Assembly: GCA_018266295.1 (NCBI GenBank)
Contig: JAFEAQ010000008.1
Span: 248,001 to 312,000, forward strand
From: Bdellovibrionales bacterium
Lineage (GTDB): Bacteria > Bdellovibrionota > Bdellovibrionia > Bdellovibrionales > Bdellovibrionaceae
Direction: 5' to 3'
Length of the DNA stretch: 64,000 nucleotides
Positions within the stretch are counted from its first letter, which is position 1. Each line of letters starts with the position of its first letter. The translations under genes were made by a program, and so were the position numbers. Shown here piece by piece: positions 8,370 to 17,825 of this stretch. The notes below the pieces were generated by a model. That model saw only the letters and a list, made by a program, of their open reading frames with translations, was not told the DNA's origin and ran no database searches.

Positions 8370-9604
8370 TGGATAGGGTCGATACTGACATCGAGTACGC
8401 GGTACGGGTTGTCTGCGTATTCGAGTAAGTATAGTACCGGCTCCAGATTTTTTCTTTCAACATCTGGAATGACTCCCGCGCCTGGATAGAATCCGGCACT
8501 TCCTCCCCAGCCGTTATTGGTTGGATCCAATTCAAAAGTAAATGAAATGATTTTGTGCTCACCGTAGGCCCAATCGGTGGTATCGCCGCTGGCTTGATAC
8601 AATGACGATGACTGCTGCGGGCTATAGTTATTCCACGTCGCCATTTTCTCAGCCATCTTTTGGTGAACTTGCTGGTCGCGGGAAATATCAATGCCTGCGT
8701 ATTTGTAGCCCCAAGGATAAAGGATCAGTTCTGAGAACGTGTGGAAGGTGAGTAGAATCGTGATGTTCTGATGAGCTTCGACGTAATTCTTAACTGCGAC
8801 TGTTTCAGGTTCGCTGAATGCGCGAGGCCCTTTGTAAGTTTCGCTGTTTGTATTGCCGCTCGAGCCACCGGTGCCCCACTGATAACCATAGTTACGATTC
8901 AGATCGACACCGTAAGTACCGTCACTATTGCGGCTACGATTCTTGCGCCACATTTTGTAGTTGCCGCTAGCGACGTCGAACTCCAAACCATCCGGATTCA
9001 CGGCAGGGATGATGTGAATGTCACGACCGTTCAGCAAATTCACGATGCGTGGATTGCCTTTCGTGTATTCGCTGAGGAAGTATTCGGCGTAGTAAAGCGG
9101 AAGCTCGACTGACAAGTGCTCACGCGCATGGTGACCGCCCATGTAGATCGCTGCCGGCAGGCTGTCGGCTTGCGCCAGATTTCCAGAAATACGCAGAACC
9201 CAGATCTCACGGCCTTCAACCGATTTGCCAATCGAAGAAAGTTTCACGAGATTCGGGTAGGTCGCTGCGAGCTCTTGAACCTTTTGAGTCAGTTCCGCGT
9301 AGTTGTGATATGCAGCATCTTTCGCGGGGAAGTCCATCGCGTCTGTGAGGGGGAAGCTCACATCGAGCCAGCCGAGTTTTTCGATGGCGTTCTTTTCTTC
9401 GAGGGTGCCGGTGGCGGCAACGAAGTCTTCGCGCACGCTCTCGATAGATACGCCGGTATTAGCAATTACGCTGCGCTGGAATTGATCCTTCGCACGAATT
9501 TTCATCCAATAGAGATTTGTATCCGAGGTGTGAGCTTTTTGAGTGAACAGAGTGAGAGTCAGAGCGGCAAGTCCGATTGCCGTGATGTACTTGAGAGCCT
9601 TCAT
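8366..9604 (-). CDS. Zinc carboxypeptidase, peptidase M14 family, secreted
   Basis: 412 residues from the ATG at 9604, chosen because TAAGGAGGA lies just upstream; an in-frame extension to 9631 has no support. The signal peptide is MKALKYITAIG...QKAH. A propeptide-like region precedes the M14 domain. Zinc-binding HHAREH (HxxE) is followed by NPDGLEFD, the substrate-binding region RKNRS and DLNRNYGYQWG, the third zinc ligand in FHTFSE, and the catalytic Glu in FTFELDP near the C-terminus. M14 enzymes release C-terminal residues from peptides. A secreted copy fits digestion of prey protein, which is inference. The stop overlaps the stop of the convergent TIGR02147 gene. Confidence 0.93.
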   Translation of the reverse strand: MKALKYITAIGLAALTLTLFTQKAHTSDTNLYWMKIRAKDQFQRSVIANTGVSIESVREDFVAATGTLEEKNAIEKLGWLDVSFPLTDAMDFPAKDAAYHNYAELTQKVQELAATYPNLVKLSSIGKSVEGREIWVLRISGNLAQADSLPAAIYMGGHHAREHLSVELPLYYAEYFLSEYTKGNPRIVNLLNGRDIHIIPAVNPDGLEFDVASGNYKMWRKNRSRNSDGTYGVDLNRNYGYQWGTGGSSGNTNSETYKGPRAFSEPETVAVKNYVEAHQNITILLTFHTFSELILYPWGYKYAGIDISRDQQVHQKMAEKMATWNNYSPQQSSSLYQASGDTTDWAYGEHKIISFTFELDPTNNGWGGSAGFYPGAGVIPDVERKNLEPVLYLLEYADNPYRVLDVSIDPIH

Positions 9605-9683
9605 GGTTCTCCTCCTTAGAATGTAGCCCAAAGGCTAGCATAGCTGAGAAAGGAGGCAACACGACGAAGGTCTAGGATTGGCT

Positions 9684-10001
9684 TTACTGGGAGCGGTTTC
9701 GGGACAGCATCTTTGTCATCGTCTCTTGGCGATTGAGGAAGCAAATGCCAAGTCCGAGACTTTTTCCCCAGACAACTTCCGCATTCACGCTGTGCGTGCG
9801 ACCAAGAGTTTCGAGTGGGATCGTGACACGGATGATGTCACCTTTTTGTGGAATGTAATCGCCTTGAATGATTTCAAGGAAGGCGCCGGTGAGTGAGAGA
9901 TTTTTCATTTCAGCAATCAGGGTGCCCATGCGGCCGAAGATCTCAAGATAGGCGCGCTCTTGGGTCATATATCTCTCAGTAAAAATATTGCTATTCATCA
10001 T
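9684..10001 (-). CDS. PilZ-domain-like protein
   Basis: 105 residues starting MMNSNIF; AAAGGGA upstream supports the ATG pair at 10001/9998. The small beta-barrel pattern of PilZ is visible: TQERAYLEI in place of the usual RxxxR segment, then NLSLTGAFLE matching the (D/N)xSxxG motif, and LGLGICFL near the end. PilZ domains bind cyclic-di-GMP and tune motility, adhesion or secretion. The second Arg of RxxxR appears to be missing, so c-di-GMP binding may be weak or lost. It is a single-domain protein lying alone on the minus strand. Confidence 0.75.
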   Translation of the reverse strand: MMNSNIFTERYMTQERAYLEIFGRMGTLIAEMKNLSLTGAFLEIIQGDYIPQKGDIIRVTIPLETLGRTHSVNAEVVWGKSLGLGICFLNRQETMTKMLSRNRSQ

Positions 10002-10086
10002 CGGTCGGTCCCTTTGCTTGAGTCTACCTTCCTATTATCGGCGATAACTTTGCGGAAACTAAGCTCTTTAACGGACCGTGATGGTT

Positions 10087-10103
10087 ATTCTCATTCTGAG
10101 AAT
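10087..10103. promoter_or_regulatory. Perfect hairpin or operator upstream of the PilZ gene
   Basis: ATTCTCA (10087-10093) and TGAGAAT (10097-10103) are perfect inverted 7-mers around a 3-base loop, about 85 bp ahead of the PilZ gene start. It could be an operator or a leader hairpin; no gene lies in this gap. Confidence 0.35.
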
Positions 10104-10182
10104 GTCGAAATTAGAAGATCGAAGAAAGTGTCAAACTTGTTAGCTTGCTCCACCGGTAAGATTTCACAGTAGCGAAACTTGA

Positions 10183-10212
10183 AAGCCCAAGTTTTTCGCT
10201 TGGGCTTTTTCT
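10183..10212. terminator. Intrinsic terminator between a small secreted protein gene and the PilZ gene
   Basis: AAGCCCAAG (10183-10191) and CTTGGGCTT (10199-10207) form a 9-bp stem. The T-run is better on the plus strand (TTTTT then C), but the hairpin sits just after the stop of the minus-strand gene at 10216-10644, so it probably serves that gene. Confidence 0.6.
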
Positions 10213-10215
10213 TCA

Positions 10216-10644
10216 TTACTCGACATGAATAGTTTTATGAAGGTAGCGGTTCACTTTTTCAGGGCTGAACTTGCTGGCGAAGACACCTGTGTGAGAGCAG
10301 TGCAGATCTACAGCGAGATTGCCGTCAGAGCTTTCTGCTGAAACTCCGAGTTTGCATTGCTTTCCCCAATCTTGACCGCAATTATTTCTGTAGACCGAGG
10401 TGACTTCAAAGCGAGTTCCCGCAGAGACAATACGTGATGGTGAAGGATTGTTTTTGTCTGTCACTTGAAACGCGCAATCAGTGTTGAAGACTCCATTACT
10501 TGCCTTATAGACGAGATCTTTTTCTGCGCCTTTAACTGGAAACTTCGCAGGGAGTAGTTCGATATCTTTCTGCAATGTGATTGAAGTAAATGCGAATGAA
10601 TTCAAAGTCAGCAGGGTGATCGCAAAGAATAAAATTTTTTTCAT
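10216..10644 (-). CDS. Small secreted protein, function unknown
   Basis: 142 residues with a clear signal peptide (MKKILFFAITLLTLNSFAF). The mature part has four Cys (in FNTDCAF, NNCGQDWGKQC and LHCSH), probably paired in the periplasm. It looks like a short beta-rich domain. I do not recognise a family. AAGGAGA precedes the start. It appears to be a single-gene unit closed by the terminator at 10183-10212. Confidence 0.7.
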   Translation of the reverse strand: MKKILFFAITLLTLNSFAFTSITLQKDIELLPAKFPVKGAEKDLVYKASNGVFNTDCAFQVTDKNNPSPSRIVSAGTRFEVTSVYRNNCGQDWGKQCKLGVSAESSDGNLAVDLHCSHTGVFASKFSPEKVNRYLHKTIHVE

Positions 10645-10766
10645 AAGATCTCCTTATTTTTATCTAAACCTATTAAATTCGAAATGAGAGTGGCGCATTC
10701 AATCTTGAAATGAAAATTGAAGCAACGGTGAAAATAAGGAGTTTCACCGCTTTTAGGTTTTATCGT

Positions 10767-10805
10767 TCCCCAAAAAGGGGGATGCTAGATGGAACGTGTA
10801 ACTAG
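10767..10805. repeat. Intergenic hairpin pair; copy 1 of the GGAACGTGTAA loop element
   Basis: Two hairpins lie next to each other downstream of folA. The first is CCCC/GGGG with an A5 loop (10768-10780). The second is CTAG/CTAG (10785-10788 and 10802-10805), whose loop holds GGAACGTGTAA (10791-10801). The same 11-mer occurs inside hairpin loops near 14641 and, with its first base in the stem, near 48621. Confidence 0.5.
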
Positions 10806-10809
10806 TGAA

Positions 10810-11304
10810 TTACTTTTTCTTTTCGTAAGTCAGGAAAGAGAATGGTACCGGCTCCGTGCGATCTGATTTTGCGACCAGTTCAAAATTCGCGGGGATCTCA
10901 GGGTAATGAGTGTCGCCTTCGAAATCTTTGTAAATCACCGTCAGGTAAATTCTGTCGGTGATGTTCATTGATTGCTTGTAGATTTCGCCGCCGCCGACGA
11001 TGAAAACTTCGTCGCCCCATTGAGCTGTCAAAGGTTTTGCGGCTTCGACCGCTTCTTCAAGCGTCTTTACGTATTTCACGAGTGGATTCGTTGAAACCAA
11101 ATCCTGACGAGTGATCACGATGTGGTAGCGCTGAGGCAAAGGCTTGGCACCGATCGAATCAAAGGTCTTGCGGCCCATGATCATGATGTGACCCTTGGTA
11201 GTATCGCGGAAGAATTTCAAATCTTCTGGCAAACTCCATGGCAAAGTGTTGGCAGCGCCAATCACGCGGTTTTGGGACATTGCTGTGACGTGAGTTAACA
11301 TCAT
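10810..11304 (-). CDS. folA: Dihydrofolate reductase
   Basis: Reduces dihydrofolate to tetrahydrofolate with NADPH, regenerating the cofactor used up by ThyA. It has 164 residues, normal for bacterial DHFR. Motifs: [19 protein letters not shown] with the catalytic acidic residue D28, then [26 protein letters not shown], and the NADPH loop [13 protein letters not shown]. The start codon overlaps the thyA stop (ATGA), so the two are translationally coupled and thyA is first. Identification is secure. Confidence 0.97.
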   Translation of the reverse strand: MMLTHVTAMSQNRVIGAANTLPWSLPEDLKFFRDTTKGHIMIMGRKTFDSIGAKPLPQRYHIVITRQDLVSTNPLVKYVKTLEEAVEAAKPLTAQWGDEVFIVGGGEIYKQSMNITDRIYLTVIYKDFEGDTHYPEIPANFELVAKSDRTEPVPFSFLTYEKKK

Positions 11305-12095
11305 ACGGCCACCTCGCCTTTGATTGCTGGATGTGGATCGTAGCCTACGATTTGGATATCTTCGAATTTGAAATCGAAGAGATCTTTGACGTCAGGATTT
11401 AAAACTAATTTTGGTAGCGGACGGCACTCGCGTTGCAACTGCGTTTTCACTTGTTCTAAGTGGTTGTTGTAGATGTGCGCATCGCCCAGTGTGTGAATGA
11501 ACTCGCCGGCTTTCAAACCACAAACTTGCGCGATCATATGCACAAGGAGTGCGTAGCTTGCGATATTGAATGGCACGCCCAAGAAGATGTCAGCGCTTCG
11601 TTGATAGAGCTGGCAAGAAAGCTTGCCGTTAGCGACGTAGAATTGGAAGAAGGCATGGCATGGAGGCAAAGCCATCTTGTCGACGTCCGACGGGTTGAAT
11701 GCCACGACCAACAGGCGGCGGGAGTCCGGATTTTTCTTAATTTGCTCAACCACGTTGGTGATTTGGTCAATCTTGCGGCCATCGGAAGTTTCCCATGAGC
11801 GCCATTGCTTACCGTAAACGGGGCCGAGGTTGCCCTCTTCATCCGCCCACTCATCCCAAATCGTGACTTTGTTATCTTGAAGATACTTGATGTTGGTATC
11901 GCCCTTTAGGAACCACAAGAGCTCGTGAAAGATCGCGCGAGTGTAAAGCTTCTTGGTTGTCAAAAGCGGGAAGCCCTCTTCGAGATTAAAACGCATCTGA
12001 TAGCCAAACACGCTGATCGTGCCAGTGCCTGTGCGGTCTGACTTCTGATTGCCGTGGGCAAGGACGTGTTTTAATAGATCATGATATTGGCGCAT
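11301..12095 (-). CDS. thyA: Thymidylate synthase
   Basis: Methylates dUMP to dTMP using methylene-tetrahydrofolate. With the ATG at 12095 the protein has 264 residues, exactly the E. coli length, and GGAGG lies just upstream; the 9-residue in-frame extension to 12122 is not needed. Motifs: [34 protein letters not shown], the active site [10 protein letters not shown], the dUMP site [18 protein letters not shown], and C-terminal IKGEVAV. Forms an operon with folA. Confidence 0.97.
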   Translation of the reverse strand: MRQYHDLLKHVLAHGNQKSDRTGTGTISVFGYQMRFNLEEGFPLLTTKKLYTRAIFHELLWFLKGDTNIKYLQDNKVTIWDEWADEEGNLGPVYGKQWRSWETSDGRKIDQITNVVEQIKKNPDSRRLLVVAFNPSDVDKMALPPCHAFFQFYVANGKLSCQLYQRSADIFLGVPFNIASYALLVHMIAQVCGLKAGEFIHTLGDAHIYNNHLEQVKTQLQRECRPLPKLVLNPDVKDLFDFKFEDIQIVGYDPHPAIKGEVAV

Positions 12096-12201
12096 AGGAC
12101 CTCCGGAATTGACGGCTCCCATTCTATGAGAGCCGGTTCCATTGTCTGCCTTTTTCGCGCTGGGTAAGTGATTTTTTTACCGTTGTTTAGGCTGTTCCCA
12201 G

Positions 12202-12214
12202 GGCTTTAAAAGCC
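12202..12214. promoter_or_regulatory. Palindrome in the divergent thyA / radical-SAM spacer
   Basis: GGCTTT and AAAGCC flank a single A. The perfect 13-bp palindrome lies in the 160-bp spacer between the divergent thyA and the radical SAM gene, 42 bp ahead of the latter. It is a candidate operator only. Confidence 0.3.
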
Positions 12215-12256
12215 ATTTGCTTGATTTCCCGGCAATAAATTGGTTTAACGCTCCCC

Positions 12257-13825
12257 ATGCCTGCCAATCCCCAAAAAGACATCCTGTTAGTGACCCTCAA
12301 TTCGACGTACCAGCACTGCGCTTTCGGGCTTCGTTATTTGTACGCGAATCTTGGGGAATTGCAGCCCCGCGCGCAAATCCTGGAGTGGACCATCCACGCC
12401 AGCCCCCGCAATGTGGTTGAAAAAATCCTGAGCTTTGATCCCAAAATTGTGGGTTTCGGTGTGTATATCTGGAATACGACAGAGATCTTTCAAGTCGTTT
12501 CCGTCCTCAAGAAAGTCGCACCTCACGTGACAGTGGTTTTGGGCGGGCCTGAGGTTTCCTACGAAACTGAAAAGCAAGCGATCTGCCAGACGGCGGATTA
12601 CGTTATTAAGGGCGAAGCAGATTTCCTTTTCCGCGAGTTCTGCGAAAAAGTTTTGATTCAAAACGAAAAGCCCGAGCAGAAATTCTACGGCGGCGTTTTG
12701 CCAGACATCACAAAGATTCAATCGCCGTATAGTTTCTATACCGATGAAGATATCAAAAACCGTATCATCTATGTCGAAGTATCGCGCGGTTGCCCTTACA
12801 AGTGCGAGTACTGTTTATCGTCGCTCGATAAGCTCGTGCGCAGTTTTGATCTCGAGCAATTCCTGTCGGATATCGATAGTCTCATTCAGCGCGGAACGAG
12901 ACAGTTTAAGTTCGTCGATCGTACTTTCAATCTGAGCATTCAAACGAGCAGCCGCATTTTGCAGTTCTTCTTAGATCGCATTGACTTGGGTTTGTTCCTG
13001 CACTTTGAAATGGTGCCGGATCGTTTGCCACCGGAACTCAAAGAGCTCATTAAAAAGTTTCCAGCTGGTTCGCTGCAATTCGAAGTCGGTATTCAAACGT
13101 GGAATCCAGAAGTTGCAAAAAATGTCAGCCGCCGCAATGACTACACCAAAGTCCGCGAGAATTTCAAATTCTTGTCGCTTGAAAGCGGAGTGCACACGCA
13201 CGCCGATCTTATCGTGGGCCTTCCGGGTGAAACCGTGAAGAGCTTCGGTGTGGGCTTTGATGAGCTCGCGTCTTGTGGCCCGCACGAAATTCAAGTCGGC
13301 ATCTTGAAGCGCCTTAAGGGCACTCCGATCGTTCGCCACGACCGCGAGTTTGAGATGACTTATCAAGAGCATCCACCGTTTCAAATTCTCAGAAATAAAG
13401 ACATTTCTTACTCTGAAATGCAGCAGATGAATCGCTTTGCTAAATTCTGGGACTTGATCGCCAACAGCGGAAACTTCGTAAACACGACCGAGTGGTTGCG
13501 TGCTCAATCGCAGACCCGCGAAGATAAATCCTTTTTCTGGGAATTCTACGCACTCAGTGATTTTATGAGCCAGCGTTTTGCCGAAACCCACAGCATTGCG
13601 CTCCAAACTTTGTTAGAAGCGCTCTGGACCTACCTCACTGAAGTGAAGTTGCATGACAAGGTGGCCGTGCGTGATTTGCTCCTCAGCGATTATATGCGCG
13701 ATAAGCCTCGCAATATTCCAAGCTTCTTGCGTGATGGTCTGGGTGATACGGCTTATCAGTTGCACCAAAAGACTCAGAACGCGAATTCATTGCCGGAACG
13801 CCAGCAACGTCACATGCATAAATAG
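12257..13825 (+). CDS. B12-binding-domain radical SAM protein (DUF4080-like)
   Basis: 522 residues. The N-terminal cobalamin-binding-like domain (LLVTLNSTYQH...VGFGVYIWN...VVLGGPEVS) is followed by the radical SAM core, whose cluster motif RGCPYKCEYC gives C179, C183 and C186 for the 4Fe-4S cluster. ADLIVGLPGET is a typical core strand. The C-terminal helical region resembles DUF4080. Such enzymes use SAM, and often cobalamin, for radical methylations or rearrangements; the substrate cannot be read from sequence. No His cobalamin ligand (DxHxxG) is obvious, so B12 binding is uncertain. The stop abuts the upstream region of the next gene. Confidence 0.85.
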   Translation: MPANPQKDILLVTLNSTYQHCAFGLRYLYANLGELQPRAQILEWTIHASPRNVVEKILSFDPKIVGFGVYIWNTTEIFQVVSVLKKVAPHVTVVLGGPEVSYETEKQAICQTADYVIKGEADFLFREFCEKVLIQNEKPEQKFYGGVLPDITKIQSPYSFYTDEDIKNRIIYVEVSRGCPYKCEYCLSSLDKLVRSFDLEQFLSDIDSLIQRGTRQFKFVDRTFNLSIQTSSRILQFFLDRIDLGLFLHFEMVPDRLPPELKELIKKFPAGSLQFEVGIQTWNPEVAKNVSRRNDYTKVRENFKFLSLESGVHTHADLIVGLPGETVKSFGVGFDELASCGPHEIQVGILKRLKGTPIVRHDREFEMTYQEHPPFQILRNKDISYSEMQQMNRFAKFWDLIANSGNFVNTTEWLRAQSQTREDKSFFWEFYALSDFMSQRFAETHSIALQTLLEALWTYLTEVKLHDKVAVRDLLLSDYMRDKPRNIPSFLRDGLGDTAYQLHQKTQNANSLPERQQRHMHK

Positions 13826-13863
13826 TGATTGTCGAAATCAGTCCTCGGTGCTTCAATTTTGAT

Positions 13864-14574
13864 ATGAGCACGAGTCAGAAATACCTTTTTGCCGCTATTG
13901 TCGTTGGCCTTTTAGGCTTTTTCTATTTTCAGCATCAGCAAAAGACGGTGGAAGCCACGACGGCTTCGCAGAGCACTCAGCCGCTGCAGGCCTTGCCCGC
14001 AGTGAAGGCCTCCGTTTCAACAACAGAAAAGCCTATTGAGATCACGAAGTCTTCGGCCCCCTCCCAAGCAGCGGCGGCTCAGCCCGCAGCCGCAACCAAT
14101 GATGCGACTGGTGAGATGAGTGAAGAGATGCGCCAGAAAGTTTACTCAGAAATTAAAGTTCAGCTATCTTCGCTGTATACCGCCGAGAAGGCCTTTTACG
14201 CCGAGTACAACCGTTATTCATCGGACCTGAAGACCATCGGTTGGTTGCCAGATCCAGGCGAGATGAACATTAAGGTCGGCTTTGCCGAGGCCAGTGTTGG
14301 CGAGGTCAACGACGGGGAGGACCCGGAAGGCCGCATGGACTCGGATTTTCTCCAGGCGATCTCTGTTCCCGACGCTTCTTATGGGTATTCCAAGTGGGCT
14401 CAGGGGCTTTCTTTGAAAAATCTATCTGGTCAATGCCGAAACGGCTGCCGGGCCTCAGAGCATAGATTCGAAATTATGGCGGTTTCCCGCACCGGCCCCG
14501 GGGGTGAACCCGAGGTTTGGGTCATGAACGACGATAAAGAGATGATAAAGGTCACCGAGCCCTCCCACCAATAG
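13864..14574 (+). CDS. Type IV pilin-like membrane-anchored protein
   Basis: 236 residues from the ATG at 13864. An in-frame GTG at 13825 exists but adds residues ahead of the membrane helix. One N-terminal membrane helix (QKYLFAAIVVGLLGFFYF) is followed by an Ala/Pro/Thr/Ser-rich linker (about 30-85). The C-terminal domain has LSSLYTAEKAFYAEYNRYSSDL, the pattern of pilin-like minor subunits seen repeatedly in Bdellovibrio genomes. No type III prepilin cleavage site is evident, so it may be an anchored relative rather than an assembled pilin. Function unknown. Confidence 0.65.
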   Translation: MSTSQKYLFAAIVVGLLGFFYFQHQQKTVEATTASQSTQPLQALPAVKASVSTTEKPIEITKSSAPSQAAAAQPAAATNDATGEMSEEMRQKVYSEIKVQLSSLYTAEKAFYAEYNRYSSDLKTIGWLPDPGEMNIKVGFAEASVGEVNDGEDPEGRMDSDFLQAISVPDASYGYSKWAQGLSLKNLSGQCRNGCRASEHRFEIMAVSRTGPGGEPEVWVMNDDKEMIKVTEPSHQ

Positions 14575-14630
14575 GCGCGGGTCTTTTATTCGCTTGAAGC
14601 ATAGTAAATAGAAAAACATACAGTGGAGGA

Positions 14631-14660
14631 ATCCGGCCGGAACGTGTAAAACATCCGGAT
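14631..14660 (+). repeat. Copy 2 of the GGAACGTGTAA loop element
   Basis: ATCCGG (14631-14636) and CCGGAT (14655-14660) form the stem; the loop carries GGAACGTGTAAAA (14639-14651). It lies immediately upstream of the ribosome-binding site (GGAGG, 14664-14668) of the phospholipase D-like gene, so here it could be in its 5' leader. Confidence 0.55.
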
Positions 14661-14672
14661 CTCGGAGGTTCC

Positions 14673-15881
14673 ATGAAGTTCTTCGTATTGATGGCGACAT
14701 TGATGCTGACGCTCGTAGCGGAAGCGCGTATTCAGGTTCTTTTCCACCCGCATGACCCCACTTTGGAGGCGATTGCCGGTTGCATCTCTGATGCAAAATC
14801 CACTGTCGACATCGCGATGTACAACATGGATATCACGGATCAGTCTCCGATTATTCAAACTTTGAAATCTCCAGAAGTTCAAAAGCGCATTCAGTCCGGG
14901 GACCTTCGCATCCGCATGGTCTTGGAACTTTATGCAACTCCAGAGGAAAATGATAAAAAGCGCCAAGCTGTTGAAGCCCTCGGCATCGACGTTCGTTACT
15001 TAGGTAAGGCCGTCAAGGTTCATCACAAGTTTGCTGTCATCGACGCCGGTGGAGCTTTAGACCGTGTCATCACGGGCAGTGCGAACTGGTCTTTGTCTTC
15101 TTACAAAAACTATAACGAAAATATTTTGTTCTTCACCCAAGAGCCTGAAGTGACTTCTCGCTATCAATTTGAGTTCAACCGCCTGTGGAATGCTTCAAAA
15201 GAATTCGGCGTTGCAAAGAATTATCCGGACGTTCCTGTTCCAGCGTACAAAGATCAGCCGGATATCGACATCTATTTCAATTCGCCAAAAACAATCGATC
15301 CGACCTCGGCAGAGCCAAGCAATATCACAGAGCAAATCGTTGCTTTGATTAAAGGCGCGAAGAGCACTTTGCAAATTGCAACAACTCGTGTGCGTATTCA
15401 GTCAGTGATGGAAGAGTTGCTTGCAGCTGCTCAAAGGGGCGTGAAAGCGCAGATCATCATCAGCCAAGATGATTTTTCTCAGCTGATGCCACGTGCGAAG
15501 TACTTGCTCAATAATCCCAACATTCAGTTGAGAATTAAGTTCTACAACTTGAACGTGGGTAATTATCTGACATACCAAATGCACAACAAGTTCATGATCG
15601 TCGACGGTCAGACTTTGGAGACAGGTTCTTTCAACTGGTCTGACAGCAGTGAGAACGGTCACATTGAAAATGTTGTTGTATTGAGAAACGCAGCAGCTCA
15701 ACAAGTTCTGCCTGCGTACAAAAAAGAATTCGCTGATATTTGGGACATGGGCCGCACGGAATATGCAGCGACGCTTGAGTCTTTGCAGAAGGGCCAACAT
15801 CCTGAATGCGTGATTCCGCAGATGGTTCTGACACAACCAGAAATTCGTCAGCTTTTGAATTACGGCCGCAACTGCAAATAA
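14673..15881 (+). CDS. Secreted phospholipase D-superfamily protein (two HKD motifs)
   Basis: 402 residues with signal peptide MKFFVLMATLMLTLVAEA. Both catalytic motifs are intact: H117-x-K119-x4-D124 followed by GSANWS, and H304-x-K306-x4-D311 followed by GSFNWS. The superfamily cleaves phosphodiester bonds in phospholipids or nucleic acids. The short GSxNWS contexts and small size are like bacterial PLD-type nucleases as well as phospholipases, so the substrate is open. GGAGG lies five bases upstream. A role in prey-envelope or prey-DNA breakdown is plausible but inferred. Confidence 0.88.
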   Translation: MKFFVLMATLMLTLVAEARIQVLFHPHDPTLEAIAGCISDAKSTVDIAMYNMDITDQSPIIQTLKSPEVQKRIQSGDLRIRMVLELYATPEENDKKRQAVEALGIDVRYLGKAVKVHHKFAVIDAGGALDRVITGSANWSLSSYKNYNENILFFTQEPEVTSRYQFEFNRLWNASKEFGVAKNYPDVPVPAYKDQPDIDIYFNSPKTIDPTSAEPSNITEQIVALIKGAKSTLQIATTRVRIQSVMEELLAAAQRGVKAQIIISQDDFSQLMPRAKYLLNNPNIQLRIKFYNLNVGNYLTYQMHNKFMIVDGQTLETGSFNWSDSSENGHIENVVVLRNAAAQQVLPAYKKEFADIWDMGRTEYAATLESLQKGQHPECVIPQMVLTQPEIRQLLNYGRNCK

Positions 15882-15900
15882 CATTTTTCCTCTCGGAATC

Positions 15901-15920
15901 CTGGTGCCTGTCGGCACCAG
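15901..15920. repeat. REP-like hairpin in a 242-bp gap
   Basis: CTGGTGCC and GGCACCAG form a perfect 8-bp stem with loop TGTC, 20 bases past the PLD-like stop. There is no T-run, so it is not a standard terminator. The GGTGCC core resembles widespread REP-type palindromes. The rest of the gap up to 16123 shows nothing I can name. Confidence 0.5.
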
Positions 15921-16123
15921 TGCCCTCAAGCACCGTTGTCTGTATGCGAGGCAAAGTTCAAAGTGAGATTGCCAGAATGCTCTTAATTCACACTCTCGTA
16001 AAAACACTGTTGTCTCTCCTAAAGAATAGAAAATAAAACGCCGACATCCTATCATAAATAAAAGTCCGTTACTCTCTGTACGTTTCTCGAAGAACTCAAG
16101 CGGACTCTTAGGATGGGTGGGGA

Positions 16124-17821
16124 ATGTATCAGTTTTTGCGTCAATCCAAGGCAAAGAGATCTCTTGTAGTTCTCTTGGTGAGTGCTTCCGCTTTGATTTT
16201 TCTTTTCACAAACTGTGGCCGCTTTGGCGGTTTTATTATTCCCGATGTTGAGGGAACGAATTCTCTTGGCTCGGCGGGCGTGAATCCGCCGCTGCCTCCA
16301 GTAGATCAAAAGCTTTGCACCACAACGTCCGTACCGGGCCGTGTGGGGCTCCAGCGCCTGACAAGCCGTCAGATGGAAAACACTCTGCGCGACCTCTTAG
16401 GTATTAGTAACATAGTTCTTCCATCCACTTTTGCTCGCGATGATCAAATGGGCGGCTATGTTTCATTGCCAGAGACCCAATTGATGAGTTCACAGTTCGT
16501 TGAAATGCAGATGGATTTTCTTTTTGGTTTAGCAGACCAAGTTGTTACGCAAGCCCCGGCGGTTGTCATCAGCTGCGCTTATGCGAACTCCGCAACATGT
16601 GTTGATAAAATCATTTCAGACTTCTTGGTGCGTGCTTATCGCCGTCCTCTGCGTGCGGACGAAAAGTCGCGCTTTATCACTCAGTACAATAACTTCAGTG
16701 GCACCGCACAAGAGAAGATGAAAGTCGTGATCGCTTCGATTTTGTTTTCTCCGCAGTTTTTATATCGTGAGTTGACGAATCCTCCTGCGGGTTCAGGTAA
16801 CTATCTTGCCTTGAACTCTTACGAGCTTGCCAATCGTCTTTCATATTTTGCATGGGAAACCATGCCGGATGCGCAACTTTTCGCAAAGGCGCAATCAGGT
16901 GATCTCAGTAAGCCTGAAGTGTTAACGGCGGAATTGCAAAGAATGATACAAAGTCCGCGCATTGAGGCATTAGCGAGATCTTTGGCTGAGCAGTGGTTTG
17001 GTTATGGAAGTATCTGGCAACATTCACTGAATTCGACGACCTTTCCGAACTTCAATACGCCGATGAAGCAATCCATGTATGGCGAGAGCGTTCAGTTCAT
17101 TAAATATCTGATTCAGCAAAATCGACCGCTGAGTGACCTTGTGATTGCTGATTATTCCTTTGTGGATTCGAATCTTGCTACGCTTTACGGCTTAAGTGTT
17201 CCAGCAAATACGCCGATGACATTAACGAATATCGTGAATACTAAGCATCAAGGCGTGTTAGGGCAACCTGGAATCTTGGCTTTAACATCAAGTGGAGAAA
17301 AGACTTCGATTGTTCGCCGCGGTCTTTGGGTGAACGAAAAGCTTTTGTGTACGACTTTCGGGGCCCCTCCAGCAGGAGTTGATACGAAGCTTCCGACGAA
17401 TTTGCCAGCGGATGCAACTCCTCGCGAACAGATGGATGCCCATCGTACGATTGCAAGCTGTGCTGCTTGCCACAATTACATCGATCCTCCGGGATTAGTG
17501 CTTGAATCCTTCGATCCGCTCGGTCGAAGCCGTACGATTTATTCGACGGGAAGAACGATTGATACCTCAGCGAAACTTGTCAGCGGTGTGAGCTTCTTGG
17601 ATGCCAAAGATTTGAATGCTTACTTATCCAAGGACAAGAATTTCAATGAGTGCGTAACGAAGAAGGTGATGCCAGTGATTGTCGGACGTGTGTCGAAGTT
17701 TGAAGACGCGTGCTCCGTAAAAACAATTGCGGCAGGGAAAATTCCAACAGATTTAACTTTTGGTCAACTTTTTGAAAATATGGTTAAAAGCATGGTGTTT
17801 ACTATGCAGGCGGGGGAGTAA
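16124..17821 (+). CDS. DUF1592/DUF1588-family protein with c-heme motif, exported
   Basis: 565 residues. The N-terminus has a membrane signal (SLVVLLVSASALIFLF) then TNCGR, a possible lipobox. Domain signatures in order: RLTSRQMENTLRDLLGI (DUF1587), CVDKIISDFLVRAYRRPL (DUF1595), ILFSPQFLYRE and SYELANRLSYF (DUF1592), RRGLWVNEKLLC then CAACHNYIDPPGLVLESFD (DUF1588; C446, C449, H450), and a DUF1585-like C-terminus. These proteins are best known from Planctomycetes and Myxococcota, where they are encoded next to DUF1552 genes, as here. Function is unknown. One CxxCH suggests heme binding. Confidence 0.85.
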   Translation: MYQFLRQSKAKRSLVVLLVSASALIFLFTNCGRFGGFIIPDVEGTNSLGSAGVNPPLPPVDQKLCTTTSVPGRVGLQRLTSRQMENTLRDLLGISNIVLPSTFARDDQMGGYVSLPETQLMSSQFVEMQMDFLFGLADQVVTQAPAVVISCAYANSATCVDKIISDFLVRAYRRPLRADEKSRFITQYNNFSGTAQEKMKVVIASILFSPQFLYRELTNPPAGSGNYLALNSYELANRLSYFAWETMPDAQLFAKAQSGDLSKPEVLTAELQRMIQSPRIEALARSLAEQWFGYGSIWQHSLNSTTFPNFNTPMKQSMYGESVQFIKYLIQQNRPLSDLVIADYSFVDSNLATLYGLSVPANTPMTLTNIVNTKHQGVLGQPGILALTSSGEKTSIVRRGLWVNEKLLCTTFGAPPAGVDTKLPTNLPADATPREQMDAHRTIASCAACHNYIDPPGLVLESFDPLGRSRTIYSTGRTIDTSAKLVSGVSFLDAKDLNAYLSKDKNFNECVTKKVMPVIVGRVSKFEDACSVKTIAAGKIPTDLTFGQLFENMVKSMVFTMQAGE

Positions 17822-17825
17822 GCCT

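Noticed and set aside
12096-12122. Longer N-terminus of thyA
   Set aside because: The ATG at 12095 has GGAGG and gives the normal 264-residue protein.
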